NCBI RefSeq assembly: GCF_042660705.1
Contig: NZ_JBHSUQ010000001.1
From: Undibacterium_A arcticum
Lineage (GTDB): Bacteria; Pseudomonadota; Gammaproteobacteria; Burkholderiales; Burkholderiaceae_D
Strand: one strand, 5' to 3'
Length of the DNA stretch: 64,000 nucleotides
The notes beneath the pieces are model-generated. The model had not been told where the DNA came from. It saw only the letters and a program-made list of their open reading frames with translations, and made no database searches. Shown one piece after another: positions 46,489 to 55,299 of the stretch; positions within the stretch are counted from its first letter, which is position 1, and every line of letters starts with the position of its first letter. Position numbers and translations under genes: made by a program.

Positions 46489-47082
46489 TACGTCTGCTTC
46501 ATTTCACCTGCCGGGTGCACCGTATTTTGCTTGGAGACTGCGTGGTTGCTCACTTTGTGGGTGGGAGATCACGAATTCAGGGTTCATAAAAGCGCACGCT
46601 CTCCACGCCGCAATCGCTGCGCTGTGTCAGTTCACCGATTCTCATCCCACATCTTTCTAAAAATGCTTGACTCTGTAGTAGCTACAGACTGTTAAATAAT
46701 GGCATTATTCCCGGAGACGCGCACTATGAGCCAGCGATAAGCCAAAACCTGCGTTTCGTCTTCATGTTCAGGAGAAGGACAATGGTTGCGGGTCAGCCCA
46801 TGACCATCAGCAAGAGCACTCCGATGCTAATGGTGACGAAGCGACACACGTGGAAGGCCTATTTACATCACATCATAGGGCACCACGACAACAAAGATTT
46901 TGTCAGTTTTTATGGTGGGGTCGGCGCACAAACGACAGTGTGCGATGGCTTATCTCGGGAATCGCGCGCAACTTCATGGCGGGGTATGCGTTGGAACCTT
47001 CGTTTGGGCAAACCACTCGGACTATTTAACCGCAGGTATCCATGAGATGACATGACCACCGGAAATCTTGTCCTGAATTCGT
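46489..47082. other. Stretch without a supportable gene
   Basis: Only short frames are present. One (plus strand, ATG 46782, preceded by CAGGAGAAGGACA) has a plausible ribosome-binding site but about 90 codons of no recognisable type. CTGTAG and CTACAG form a small dyad at 46673-46687. Confidence 0.4.
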
Positions 47083-47640
47083 TCAATTTCTGCCAGCAGG
47101 TTCAGCAATTTCTTTAATAGGACACAGCCATGCATATTGACCCCGCAGTGCATCGCTGACCTGGATACAAGGAACAAAGCACAACGCTATCAGCGCTATC
47201 CATGTTTTCGCAGGCGACAAGCGCCGTTGGCGTTTCCCGCCAAATTTCCAGACGCCTTTCACCTTGATGTACGTCGCGTCCATTCGCCAGCTCCCACTAA
47301 CCGGGCGCTTATGCTTGCGGAAAACTTTTTCAAGTAACGGCAGAAATCGGATCGCCCTCCGATTGATCGATGAGTGATCCAAACACACCGCGTTCCGGCA
47401 TCATTTCTTCCAGGTGCCTGTAGCTTAACGAATACGCTGCGTACCGCCTGATGCACAACAGGATAATATCTATCGGGAGACGCGATGGATTTCGGGAAGC
47501 GCTCGATAGCGAGGTGCCAGCATCTTGTGCCGGCATTCTGGCAGATGAGGAATTCGGTGCTGACATTCTCCGCGACGGGATAAAGAACGGCTAACCGAAC
47601 GCACGCAAAGGGAAACAGATACTTGAGAGCCATTCGCAGG
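47083..47640 (-). pseudogene. IS6-family transposase remnant
   Basis: In pieces the minus strand encodes PIDIILLCIRRYAAYSLSYR, HLEEMMPERGV, then INRRAIRFLPLLEKVFRKHK, RPVSGSWRMDATYIKVKGVW, the N-terminus and first DDE Asp region of IS6 transposases. Frameshifts separate the pieces, and after KGVWK the sequence is unrelated. The second Asp and the Glu are gone. Confidence 0.8.
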
Positions 47641-47660
47641 AGCAGCCATCGGATCGGCGC

Positions 47661-48350
47661 TCATGCTCTCCAGACGATGCGCTGGCGGACCATTCGGCTC
47701 ACCGCATCCAGCGACTCCGGCGAGTCTGTGACGATCGCATAACAGCCTTTGCCAACCGGCTGGGCGATCGCGTGCCAGCCGGCCATTTCGGCCGCGCTGC
47801 CGCTGGCTTTCATGTCGCGTGCCAAGATCAGCAACAAGGTGGCGAGCCCGTGATCAGTCTCGAACACAATGTGCCATGCCATACCCCCCGGCACCGTGCA
47901 AAGCCTGAGGTAACGAAGCTGGCCCAGCGGCGCGGTCAACTCGCCGCCGAAGTCGTGCAGCACCTTGCGCAGCAGCGCCGGGTCGGCGTTGCGGGTGGTG
48001 GTGAAGGACTCTGGTTCATCGATCACGTGTTCGATGGCGAGCCGCGCGTAATCCGGGGCTGGCAAGGCTTTCCAATAAAGGGCGCCGGTGCCGACCGTGA
48101 GCAGGATGGTCGCGACCAGCGCGCGCCGGCGCGGTGTGAACGAGAAGCCGTTCTTGCGTCGCAGGATGACCCGTTCGGCCAAGCCGTCAGGCACAGGCAC
48201 GCGCAGCATCTCGGCCAGCCGCGCCTCGCTCTCGTCCACGCTGTGCGCGAACGCATGGCACGGGGCGCAGTGCTCCAGGTGGGCCAATGCCTCGGCGCTG
48301 AGCCAGCGCGGGTCGGCCAGTTTTTCGCGGCGAAATTCGAGGCAGTTCAT
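47661..48350 (-). CDS. Anti-sigma factor with zinc-finger-like N-terminus (RsqA-like)
   Basis: A 229-residue membrane protein. The N-terminus has a H-x3-C-x2-C motif (LEHCAPCHAF, with His before it) typical of zinc anti-sigma domains. One membrane helix (ALVATILLTVGTGALYW, about 77-93) and a periplasmic domain (DUF3379-like) ending DAVSRMVRQRIVW follow. It would hold the ECF sigma factor at the membrane until a signal, likely copper or another soft metal given the operon. The ATG overlaps the sigma stop (ATGA), so the pair is coupled. Confidence 0.85.
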   Translation of the reverse strand: MNCLEFRREKLADPRWLSAEALAHLEHCAPCHAFAHSVDESEARLAEMLRVPVPDGLAERVILRRKNGFSFTPRRRALVATILLTVGTGALYWKALPAPDYARLAIEHVIDEPESFTTTRNADPALLRKVLHDFGGELTAPLGQLRYLRLCTVPGGMAWHIVFETDHGLATLLLILARDMKASGSAAEMAGWHAIAQPVGKGCYAIVTDSPESLDAVSRMVRQRIVWRA

Positions 48351-48853
48351 TTGGGTATTCTCGTTTGCTCAAGGGCGGCCAGGTGGGCGCGCAACGCGTG
48401 CCGGGCGCGCGTCAGGCGGGTCATGACCGCACCCACCGAGGTGCCGAGCATGGCCGCGATCTCGGTGCAGCTGTAGCCGCCCAAGGTCTGCAGCAGCAGC
48501 GGTTCGCGGTACGCGAGCGGCAGCGCTTCCACCATTTGTTCCAGCTCGAGCTGCGAATCGGCCTGTACGCACGACGGCAGATCGAGCGTCTCCGGGTCGT
48601 CGTCCACCGTGTCGAGCCGCATGCGCTGGTACAGGCGCGCGTGTTCGCGGCGCAGGATCGTGATCAGCCACGATTTGACGCAAGCCATGTCGTGCAAGTC
48701 TCGCCAGTGTTTCCAGGCGCGCTCGAACGTCTGTTGCACCAGGTCTTCCGCGACGAAGCGGTCGTGACACAGCCAATAGGCGTAGCGATACAGGTCGGCG
48801 CTGTAGGCGCGCACCGTCTGCTCAAATTGCCGTTCGCTTGGTCTGGAGAACAT
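48347..48853 (-). CDS. ECF RNA polymerase sigma factor (RpoQ-like)
   Basis: A complete 168-residue ECF sigma factor. Region 2 is LYRYAYWLCHDRFVAEDLVQ followed by QTFERAWKHW; region 4 is LPLAYREPLLLQTLGGYSCT, then IAAMLGTSVGAVMTRLTRAR. It lies 9 bp after the doxX stop in the bufferin operon and overlaps its anti-sigma gene. In Cupriavidus metallidurans an equivalent gig cluster is linked to the sigma factor RpoQ and anti-sigma RsqA; the same role is inferred here, with the promoter at 51435-51464 as probable target. Confidence 0.9.
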   Translation of the reverse strand: MFSRPSERQFEQTVRAYSADLYRYAYWLCHDRFVAEDLVQQTFERAWKHWRDLHDMACVKSWLITILRREHARLYQRMRLDTVDDDPETLDLPSCVQADSQLELEQMVEALPLAYREPLLLQTLGGYSCTEIAAMLGTSVGAVMTRLTRARHALRAHLAALEQTRIPK

Positions 48854-48862
48854 CTGTTTCTT

Positions 48863-49321
48863 TCAGCGTGCGCCGCGCGCTCGCCATCTGCACAGCCAAT
48901 CATCGAGCGCGAGCTTGCCGGGGCCGTGGAACAGGATCACCAACAGCAGCGTACCCCACAAGATGTGATCCTTCAAACCTGCCGGACTGAGTCCGGGATA
49001 CGAGATCACTGCCATCACGTTGAACAGCGCCAGCGCCAACGCAAACAAGCGGGTACCGAAGCCGAGCGCAATGAACACCGGCAGCGTCAGTTCTGCGGCG
49101 GTGCCGAGGTAAGCTGCGATCTCCGGCGGCAACAGCGGCACTGCGAACTCGTCCTCGAACAGGAACAGCGTCGCATCCCAGCTTTGCAGCTTGACCAGGC
49201 CGGAGCGGAAGAACACGTCGGCGACATACAGCCGTACGCCGAGATCGAACAGCGGCGCTGCAAGATTGAGCCAGCCGACGACCCGCCCGTAGGCTTTGCT
49301 TACGTCAGCAATCAGGTTCAT
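48863..49321 (-). CDS. doxX: DoxX-family membrane protein of bufferin operon
   Basis: A 152-residue DoxX-like protein with four membrane helices; recognisable parts are LYVADVFFRSGLVKLQSWD, LPVFIALGFGTRLFALALAL and LWGTLLLVILFHGPGKLALD. DoxX proteins accompany bufA-bufB-bufC operons (GigT in the gig cluster) and may handle redox or quinone chemistry at the membrane, but this is not established. The ATG overlaps the bufC stop (ATGA), which favours 49321 over an earlier in-frame ATG. Confidence 0.87.
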   Translation of the reverse strand: MNLIADVSKAYGRVVGWLNLAAPLFDLGVRLYVADVFFRSGLVKLQSWDATLFLFEDEFAVPLLPPEIAAYLGTAAELTLPVFIALGFGTRLFALALALFNVMAVISYPGLSPAGLKDHILWGTLLLVILFHGPGKLALDDWLCRWRARGAR

Positions 49322-50142
49322 CCTCTGCCTCCTTCCTTCGGTTCCTCCGCCAGTCGAAAGTCGCTGAAGGTTCCGGCCGGCATGTGCCACCGCAGGAACG
49401 CATCGAGATCGAATGCCACGTCCAGCGCCAGCGCGCGTTCCAGTGCCGCGCCCAGCGTGAGCCCTGCGCTGAAGGCCGACAGCAGGCTAAACCCGGCGCC
49501 GGACAGCGGCTCGATGTCGACGGCGAGGCCGCGCCGGATAATCAATAGGGTAGCGCCGCCGCTGTCGAGCTGTACCGCCTGGTCGCCGTCGTAGCTTAAC
49601 TGGTTGACTTGCCAGATCCGCAGCACCGGATAAGGCGAGGCGAACAGCCGCGCCGACGGATCGAGCGCGAAACCCAGATCGGCGAAGCGCTGCGGCGGCA
49701 CCGCCGCAAGTCGTGCGAGACCCAGCGCCAGATCCAGCGGCGCCGCGGGCGCCCGGTCCGCCGCTTCGATGATCCATTCGAGGCGCGCCACATCCGGCAG
49801 ATAGGCCAGATCACGCGTCGCCGGATAGCCCGCAAGGGAGTTGCCGAAATGCTCGCCGAAGTCGTACAAGTCGCCGGAATACGACGGCGTGGCGCGGGCA
49901 TAGGCGTCGGCGGCCTGATCGAAGCAGTCCGCGCCGATCAACCGCAAGATGACCGGATAGGTTTCCCGCAATGCCTTGCGGTAATTGGCCAGCACGTTGT
50001 TGCGGTAGATCGCGAGTCCCGCCGCCCCGCTCTGGCCGCTGGCGCCAAGCAGCAGCGCTGTGATGTCGCGGTCGGCACCGAACATGCCGTGCGCGAAGCT
50101 GTGCTGGAGCTCACGCAGCGTGCGCAAGATCGTGCTCCTCAA
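49318..50142 (-). CDS. bufC: BufC/HvfC-type partner protein (DUF2063)
   Basis: A 274-residue protein with an N-terminal DUF2063 domain (LAIYRNNVLANYRKALRETY, PVILRLIGADCFDQAADAYA, GDLYDFGEHFGNSLAGYP) and a C-terminal winged-helix-like part. It is the partner subunit of BufB, needed for recognition of the precursor peptide in bufferin maturation. The gene overlaps bufB by 32 bp and doxX by 4 bp. It is intact. Confidence 0.9.
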   Translation of the reverse strand: MRSTILRTLRELQHSFAHGMFGADRDITALLLGASGQSGAAGLAIYRNNVLANYRKALRETYPVILRLIGADCFDQAADAYARATPSYSGDLYDFGEHFGNSLAGYPATRDLAYLPDVARLEWIIEAADRAPAAPLDLALGLARLAAVPPQRFADLGFALDPSARLFASPYPVLRIWQVNQLSYDGDQAVQLDSGGATLLIIRRGLAVDIEPLSGAGFSLLSAFSAGLTLGAALERALALDVAFDLDAFLRWHMPAGTFSDFRLAEEPKEGGRG

Positions 50143-50995
50143 GGATGGCCTGGGCGCGGTTCCGCTCGTCGAGCAAGACCGCCAGCGGCGGGATGTCGGT
50201 GTCCCATTCGATCAGCGTCGGCCGCGCGCCGAAGCGCTCGAGCGCTGCGCGGTAGAGCGCCCATACTGGCTCGGCGACGGGCTTGCCGTGGGTGTCGATC
50301 AGGCAGCCCTGGCCTTCGTCGAAGCCGGCCAGATGGATCTCGCCGATCGCTTCGGCCGGCATCGCGGCGAGATACACCTGTGGATCGAAGCCGTGGTTCT
50401 GGCTGTTCACATAGGTGTTGTTGACGTCGAACAACAGAGCGCAGCCGGTGCGGCGCGCCACTGCCGCGACGAACTCCCATTCGGGGATCGTCTCGTGGCG
50501 GTAGCGCAGGTAGCTGGAGATGTTCTCGATCAGCAGGCGCCGTCCCAGAAACGTCTGCGCCGCGTCGATGCGCGTGCAAACGTGGTCCAGCGCCTCCTCG
50601 GTGTAGGGCAGCGGCAGCAAATCATTCAGATGGCGCCCCTGGATCGCGCCCCAAGACAAGTGTTCGGACACCAGCCCCGGCTCGATGTGCTCGATCAAGC
50701 GCTTGAGTCGGCCGAGGTGGCCCTCGAAAAACGAGGTCTCGATCGCCCCCAGCGACAGCCCCACGCCGTGCAGGCTGACCGGATAGTCGGCGCGAATTTG
50801 TTCGAGCAGTCGCAGCGGCCGCCCGCCCGGGCAAAAGAAATTCTCGCTATGCGCCTCCAGCCAGGCGATGCGTGGCCGCTGTTCCAGAATCTCGCGCAGA
50901 TGCGGGGTGCGCAGACCGATGCCGACGCTGGCCGGAATGGCGGCTCCGGTGGCCGCCGGGCCGGTTGTGATGTTTTCGGGATTGACCACGGACAC
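50111..50995 (-). CDS. bufB: BufB, multinuclear non-heme iron oxidase (MNIO, DUF692)
   Basis: A DUF692/MNIO enzyme of about 294 residues with a TIM-barrel fold. MNIOs oxidise cysteines of precursor peptides; in bufferins they form 5-thiooxazole groups. Likely iron-ligand segments are EAHSENFF, YPVSLHGVGLSLG, IENISSYLR, FDVNNTYVNSQNHG, EIHLAGF and LIEWDTD. The start GTG at 50995 (VSVVNPENITT) has GGAGG 5 bp upstream; a GTG 12 bp earlier (51007) is the alternative. It lies between bufA1 and bufC. Confidence 0.92.
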   Translation of the reverse strand: MSVVNPENITTGPAATGAAIPASVGIGLRTPHLREILEQRPRIAWLEAHSENFFCPGGRPLRLLEQIRADYPVSLHGVGLSLGAIETSFFEGHLGRLKRLIEHIEPGLVSEHLSWGAIQGRHLNDLLPLPYTEEALDHVCTRIDAAQTFLGRRLLIENISSYLRYRHETIPEWEFVAAVARRTGCALLFDVNNTYVNSQNHGFDPQVYLAAMPAEAIGEIHLAGFDEGQGCLIDTHGKPVAEPVWALYRAALERFGARPTLIEWDTDIPPLAVLLDERNRAQAILEEHDLAHAA

Positions 50996-51055
50996 GGTTG
51001 CCTCCACTTGGTCAAGGGCGGCTTAGCCGCCCTCGCCACGTTACATCTTCACGTG

Positions 51056-51379
51056 TTACATCTTCATTTTCATGCCCATTTTTTTCATGATTTCCGGATC
51101 CATTTTCATCATATTCTTGCCATCGTAGACTTTACCGCCGGCAATCTTGTCACAAGTGCCTTTCGGCACGTAGACCCAGGCATCCTTGTCGCCGTCGACC
51201 TTGGCGGTGCCGGCGCAGGCGTTGGCTGTCGAGCCGCAGTCGTTCTTGCCAGCCTTGGCGATGCCGGCGCAATGCTCCATGTCGCCCTTGGCCGCGAGTG
51301 CGGACTGGCTGGCGGCGACCAGGCCCAGGGCGAGGGCGCTGGTAATGGCGGAGCGGATGATGAGATCGGTGGTTTTCAT
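51056..51379 (-). CDS. bufA1: BufA1-type bufferin precursor (DUF2282)
   Basis: A 107-residue exported peptide precursor. The signal peptide (to about residue 30, ending SALAA) is followed by the bufferin core with four cysteines at 37, 48, 55 and 76: EHCAGIAKAGKNDCGSTANA, then CAGTAK and KGTCDKI. BufB/BufC would modify cysteines, and the product is thought to sequester copper in the periplasm. The C-terminus (90-107) is unusual, with eight Met and many Lys. AGGAGA lies 7 bp before the ATG and an ECF-type promoter about 55 bp upstream. Confidence 0.92.
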   Translation of the reverse strand: MKTTDLIIRSAITSALALGLVAASQSALAAKGDMEHCAGIAKAGKNDCGSTANACAGTAKVDGDKDAWVYVPKGTCDKIAGGKVYDGKNMMKMDPEIMKKMGMKMKM

Positions 51380-51935
51380 GGACTATCTCCTGTTGGTTGC
51401 CTGGACGGATGGACAAGCATGGCTTGTCACATCATAAGACCGGGGAGCCAGCCAAAACCTTACAGCCCAAGCCTTACAAAATTACTTAAACCTAGAAACG
51501 GTAGTTGGACAGGTGCGAGTATGCATTTTTCGGTTTTCTGGCTAGACGCGACGACGCTGAAGGCTGCATCCTTCGAGGAGGAGCAACGCCTGCGGCCCTG
51601 TAGGGCAGGAGTGTTCCCTTGCAAGGGCAAAATAATTTCGTCGAAAGAAAAATCGACCTCTCAAAACGGCCGCTATGCGATTTTCTCGACATCGGCAATG
51701 GTGTCCCTACCCACGAATTTTTGTCAGAATTGCGTTTTTACACAAGCTCGGCCGGGTCCTGCCGGTCACGAAAGACTGCACCCTACCCCTTGCTCCCGGT
51801 CAGCTTCAGTAGAAGCGGACGTCCCCGGACTTCGCTCTGCGGCCATTGGCCGCCGTTCAATTGACTGCCCGATTTGCGGCCACACATGAGCGAACAAGGT
51901 CCAACCACAACTTTCGCATCGGCGAGACCTTCTCG
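51380..51935. other. Upstream region of the bufferin operon
   Basis: It holds the candidate ECF promoter (51435-51464). The remainder, to the MBL remnant, shows no gene I recognise; the plus-strand frames are unrelated in character to their surroundings. Confidence 0.5.
51435..51464 (-). promoter_or_regulatory. Candidate ECF-sigma promoter of the buf operon
   Basis: On the minus strand TGTAAGG (51464-51458) is followed after 17 bp by GTCTTA (51440-51435), an ECF-type -35/-10 pair. A second TGTAAGG lies 13 bp further upstream. Transcription would start near 51427, leaving a 48-nt leader before bufA1. The cognate sigma factor is presumably the one encoded in the operon. Confidence 0.55.
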
Positions 51936-51939
51936 CTAA

Positions 51940-52205
51940 GGAACCAGTCTCAACCCGTCTTGCGCAAACTCTGTCGGCCCCGCGTAGCTTTGGACGATCG
52001 ACGCCTCGACCGCAGCGCGCGCGTTCTTGATGGTCGGCGACAAGTGGCTCAGCAACAGCCGCTTCGCCCCGCTGTCGCGGGTAACCTCGCCGCCGGCCTT
52101 GGGCGGCGCGTGCCATGAACAGGCCCGGCGGCTCACCTGCATGATCGACGTGCAGATGGGTCAGCAACACGATGGTCCGGCATCGACCAGGATGCGCGGC
52201 CGTCA
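51940..52205 (-). pseudogene. Metallo-beta-lactamase-fold hydrolase remnant
   Basis: One minus frame has the metal-binding motif TIVLLTHLHVDHAGE near 52165; another has GAKRLLLSHLSPTIKNARAA, VEASIVQSYAGPTEFAQDGL, resembling the C-terminus of MBL-fold hydrolases. About 150 residues that should separate the two are missing and the frames differ, so the gene is deleted and non-functional. Confidence 0.6.
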
Positions 52206-52316
52206 TTCATCGGGATGTCGTTATCGGGCAGCGTCCGGAACACATACTGGCCATCGGAGTACGCTTGAGCTCAAACCAGCCATTGGCACACGAGGTTGAA
52301 CGTCCCGGGCGTCGGT

Positions 52317-53726
52317 TTACGCCCCCGCTTCGCGCATTCCCGCGGTCCCTGATTGCTGCTGCGGCCCCATATCGGCAAACCTGCTCAGCACCACCAAGTC
52401 CACCGGCTGAAGCAGACCGTCCACGATGCGTTCAAGCAAGATCGTTTTCGGTGCCTGGTAACCCTGAGCCACTGCCAACTCATAAGCGACGCGCGTGGCC
52501 AGCCCGCGCGTCTTTTCGATCTTGTTATGCTTTTCAAGCTTGGCTGCAAGGTTGACCACATCGCCGATTACCGTGTATTCGAGGCGCTTGCCCTCGCCGA
52601 TGATGCCGAACACGATCTCGCCGGTCGCCAGCCCCGCTCCGACATCCGGCGCGATTTTTCCGGCTTCCCGGCGGTTGGCACGCCACGCATCGACTGCGGT
52701 CATGATCGCGTCGACCGCACGCAACGCGCTGGCGGCATAATGTGCGTTCCGCGTGACGGCGCCAAAGCTTGCCAGGATGCCGTCGCCCATGAACTTATCG
52801 ATGTTGCCGCCATGCGCAGTGACGATCGGCACCAGCAGGCCCTGGTATTCGCCGAGCAGTTTGATCAGCTCGGTCGGCCCCAGCTTGGTCGACGCTTCGG
52901 TGAAGCCGCGCATATCGAGGAACAGGATAGCCGCCTCGCGCAACTCGCCCTGGCCCGCCATGACTTCCGCCTCGGACTGGGTAATGCGGCGGGCTACCGA
53001 ATCGTCGAAAAACAGTGACAGATCGGCGACCGCCTGCTCACCCGATACGGCTTTGGCGAGCAACTCGCGCGCGCGAGCCAGCGCCAATGCGAGCACAGCG
53101 GTCACCATCAAAATGGCGAGCAGCTTGTCAAACTCCCCGCCGTAATGAATCTGTATCGAGCGCAGCGACGTCACATAGTCCCATGTGATTGGATTTCCCT
53201 GCGCGTGGGTTAGCGCGTATCCGAGAAGCACCAGCCACCCCACTGCCGCAGTGAGGCCCGACAGGATCACCCAGATCGGCTCGAAGCGTAGCGCACGCAA
53301 CGCGATCAGGATGAAGACATAAACGAACTGTGTGCTTTTCAGATAAAACTGGGCCGGCTGCTCGTACTGCAGATGGTAGGCCCAGATCACGAACATCAGC
53401 ACTGTCATTTCTGCGACCACCGTGAGGCCCAACATCCAGCGGGTGAGCTGCCCGGTCACCGCAAAATACAGGCGCAGCAGTGCCAGCACCACAAAAAGCG
53501 TGAGCCCTAGTGGCACCGCTTCGATCGGCGCATCGGGCGAGAAGCCAGGCGGCGTGCTTGCATAGAGCACGGCGAGCAACGCGGCGATCACCAGTTGAAC
53601 CGCTGTTACCAGCAATTCACTGCGGTATTGCTCGTGCTCGAATTCGCGCCGTACACGCGTCGGAAACTGAATGTCGCCGCGCGTGGGCAGAATCGTGGCG
53701 AATAGCTTTTTTAATGGCGTTGGCAT
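52317..53726 (-). CDS. Membrane-bound class III adenylate/guanylate cyclase
   Basis: A complete 469-residue protein. The N-terminal half has about six membrane helices (LLVTAVQLVIAALLAVLYAS, LTLFVVLALLRLYFAVTG, LTVVAEMTVLMFVIWAYHL and others). The C-terminal catalytic domain has AAILFLDMRGFTEASTKLG with the first metal Asp, NIDKFMGDGILASFGAVT with the second, and GEIVFGIIGEGKRLEYTVIG, DVVNLAAKLE. It should make a cyclic nucleotide; I cannot tell cAMP from cGMP. It lies between the bufferin operon and an orphan bufferin gene. Confidence 0.9.
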   Translation of the reverse strand: MPTPLKKLFATILPTRGDIQFPTRVRREFEHEQYRSELLVTAVQLVIAALLAVLYASTPPGFSPDAPIEAVPLGLTLFVVLALLRLYFAVTGQLTRWMLGLTVVAEMTVLMFVIWAYHLQYEQPAQFYLKSTQFVYVFILIALRALRFEPIWVILSGLTAAVGWLVLLGYALTHAQGNPITWDYVTSLRSIQIHYGGEFDKLLAILMVTAVLALALARARELLAKAVSGEQAVADLSLFFDDSVARRITQSEAEVMAGQGELREAAILFLDMRGFTEASTKLGPTELIKLLGEYQGLLVPIVTAHGGNIDKFMGDGILASFGAVTRNAHYAASALRAVDAIMTAVDAWRANRREAGKIAPDVGAGLATGEIVFGIIGEGKRLEYTVIGDVVNLAAKLEKHNKIEKTRGLATRVAYELAVAQGYQAPKTILLERIVDGLLQPVDLVVLSRFADMGPQQQSGTAGMREAGA

Positions 53727-53813
53727 CGTGTCGCCTCCGTTTTCCTGACTTATGCGCGCGTACCGGCAAAGAGCCTTACCCCGTTCTGCCCTTGTGGCAA
53801 CACACGAGCTTCC

Positions 53814-54104
53814 CTACCAAACAGTGCCCGAATATCCATCAGCTCCCACGATCTTTGTACAGGTACCGGCCGGCAGCATCAGCCATTCATCGCTATCAGC
53901 ATCGTGCACCGCCCGGCCTGCGCAGGCGTGCTTTGCGGTGCCGCAGTCATTCTTGCCGGCGCGCACCACTCCGTAACAGCGCTCGCGGTCGAACGTGAAC
54001 ATTTTCTTCGAGCCAGGCAGCAAATGGGTGGTCTGCTGCACCGCGAGAAGAACGATGCCGATTGCACTGCAAATGGCGAGTGTGTTGCCGATTCGGTGGT
54101 CCAT
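53814..54104 (-). CDS. Orphan BufA1-like bufferin precursor
   Basis: A 96-residue protein with an N-terminal hydrophobic signal/anchor (TLAICSAIGIVLLAV) and a bufferin core: RERCYGVVRAGKNDCGTAKH, ACAGRAVHDAD, LPAGTCTKI. Core cysteines at 43, 54, 61 and 82 have spacings 11, 7 and 21, identical to BufA1 at 51056-51379, though the intervening sequence differs. GGAGG lies 5 bp before the ATG. No second MNIO gene adjoins it, so it may be a second substrate of the nearby BufBC or an unmodified homologue. Confidence 0.8.
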   Translation of the reverse strand: MDHRIGNTLAICSAIGIVLLAVQQTTHLLPGSKKMFTFDRERCYGVVRAGKNDCGTAKHACAGRAVHDADSDEWLMLPAGTCTKIVGADGYSGTVW

Positions 54105-54597
54105 GCCGCCTCCTTCAGATAATCGAACAGAACACGACCGTAGGACACGGTGAGATCGGCGACGAAATGCGTGCCGCTGATCACTTTGTCGACCGACGGG
54201 TCTGCGACCGGTGCATTCCCATGCAGGATCAGAAACAGCCGAGCAATACTATGGCAGGTTCTGATAATCATGTAGCCGACCTCCGTCCTAGCTGAGAAAG
54301 CAGCCGGAGTAGAGTCAAGGTTCGCAAAGACTTTGACACAAAGGAGGCCGACATGAACAAGTTTAGCGGAATTGATCTTCATTCGAACGTTGACAGCGGG
54401 CGTTGCGGCAGCTGGGCCTGATGCGACTACGCTTGAAAGTGCGGGGCACCGCACTGATCAAACGTAGAACGCTATAAACAAAAAAGGATCTCCGAGGTGT
54501 GTAACCCCATTATGTATGGCGAGGTCAGTTTCCGACTGGCCGCAACCCCAATGAGCCACGCAAATCTGCTCGTGCGCATGAAGGTAGTTTCACGTTC
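54105..54597. other. Region upstream of the orphan bufferin gene
   Basis: A minus-strand frame starting at ATG 54271 (MIIRTCHSIARLFLILHGNA, then GTHFVADLTVSYGRVLFDYL) runs into the bufferin start and could be a coupled small gene, but I recognise no family. The rest, up to the tetR stop, shows nothing. Confidence 0.4.
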
Positions 54598-55299
54598 TCA
54601 ACTCAGCTGAACAGATTCCGGGACAAGCGCCGAAAAGATCGGCCCCGATACTGCTCCTGTTTCCGGCAACGGCATAAAGGCAATTTTGCGTGCCTCTTTC
54701 GCTTTTAGTCCCATCCCGTGTAAGACGGTGTACAGCATATTTTCAATATGATGCACATGACTAGGCTCGGTCAAGAGCGTTTCAATGCCGAAAAAGATGG
54801 ATCCCAAAATGATATCGCGCGTGACTAAAGCACTCCCGACCGTGAATCGGTTTGTTGCAATACCCAATTCCACGTCGCGCGTCAGATAGACATCGAGTAA
54901 TTTCCCTCGAACAGCGTGCTGAGAACCAATTCGCGTCAAAAATGTTCCCCAAATCGGGTATCGCGTTGCCATATGGACATATAACTTTGTTCCCATGCAG
55001 ATGCGGACAGCTGGATCGTCAAATTTCAAAACTTCTGGATCGATGATGCTCAGAACTTCGTCACTCATTTCGCCGGTGACCGCGGCGAGTAACTCGCTCG
55101 TTGTATTGAAGTAATTGTAGAACGTGCCGCGGGCCACCCCCGCTGCCGCGATGAAATCGTCGATGACGGGCAGGTCCGGCCCTTTTTTCGCAAATACTTC
55201 CACCGCACTCTTGATGAGCAGTGCGCGGGTCTTCTCTCGACGCTCCATCCCAACCCGCGTACGGTGGTTTTCAACAGAGGTTTCAATCGGTTTATTCAT
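54598..55299 (-). CDS. TetR-family transcriptional regulator
   Basis: A complete 233-residue TetR regulator. The helix-turn-helix is in LLIKSAVEVFAKKGPDLPVI, then AAAGVARGTFYNYFNTTSEL; the C-terminal ligand domain is divergent. It is transcribed away from the catabolic operon, and the intergenic region holds two dyads of the same layout, so it probably represses the operon and itself until an aromatic intermediate binds. Confidence 0.92.
   Translation of the reverse strand: MNKPIETSVENHRTRVGMERREKTRALLIKSAVEVFAKKGPDLPVIDDFIAAAGVARGTFYNYFNTTSELLAAVTGEMSDEVLSIIDPEVLKFDDPAVRICMGTKLYVHMATRYPIWGTFLTRIGSQHAVRGKLLDVYLTRDVELGIATNRFTVGSALVTRDIILGSIFFGIETLLTEPSHVHHIENMLYTVLHGMGLKAKEARKIAFMPLPETGAVSGPIFSALVPESVQLS

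Noticed and set aside
48365..49594. A 409-codon plus-strand frame opposite the sigma factor and doxX
   Set aside because: Same reason; it has no ribosome-binding site and its composition changes at each minus-strand gene.
50060..51889. A 609-codon open frame on the plus strand opposite bufB and bufA1
   Set aside because: The minus strand encodes well conserved families with overlapping starts and stops; the plus frame is an antisense by-product of high GC at third positions.
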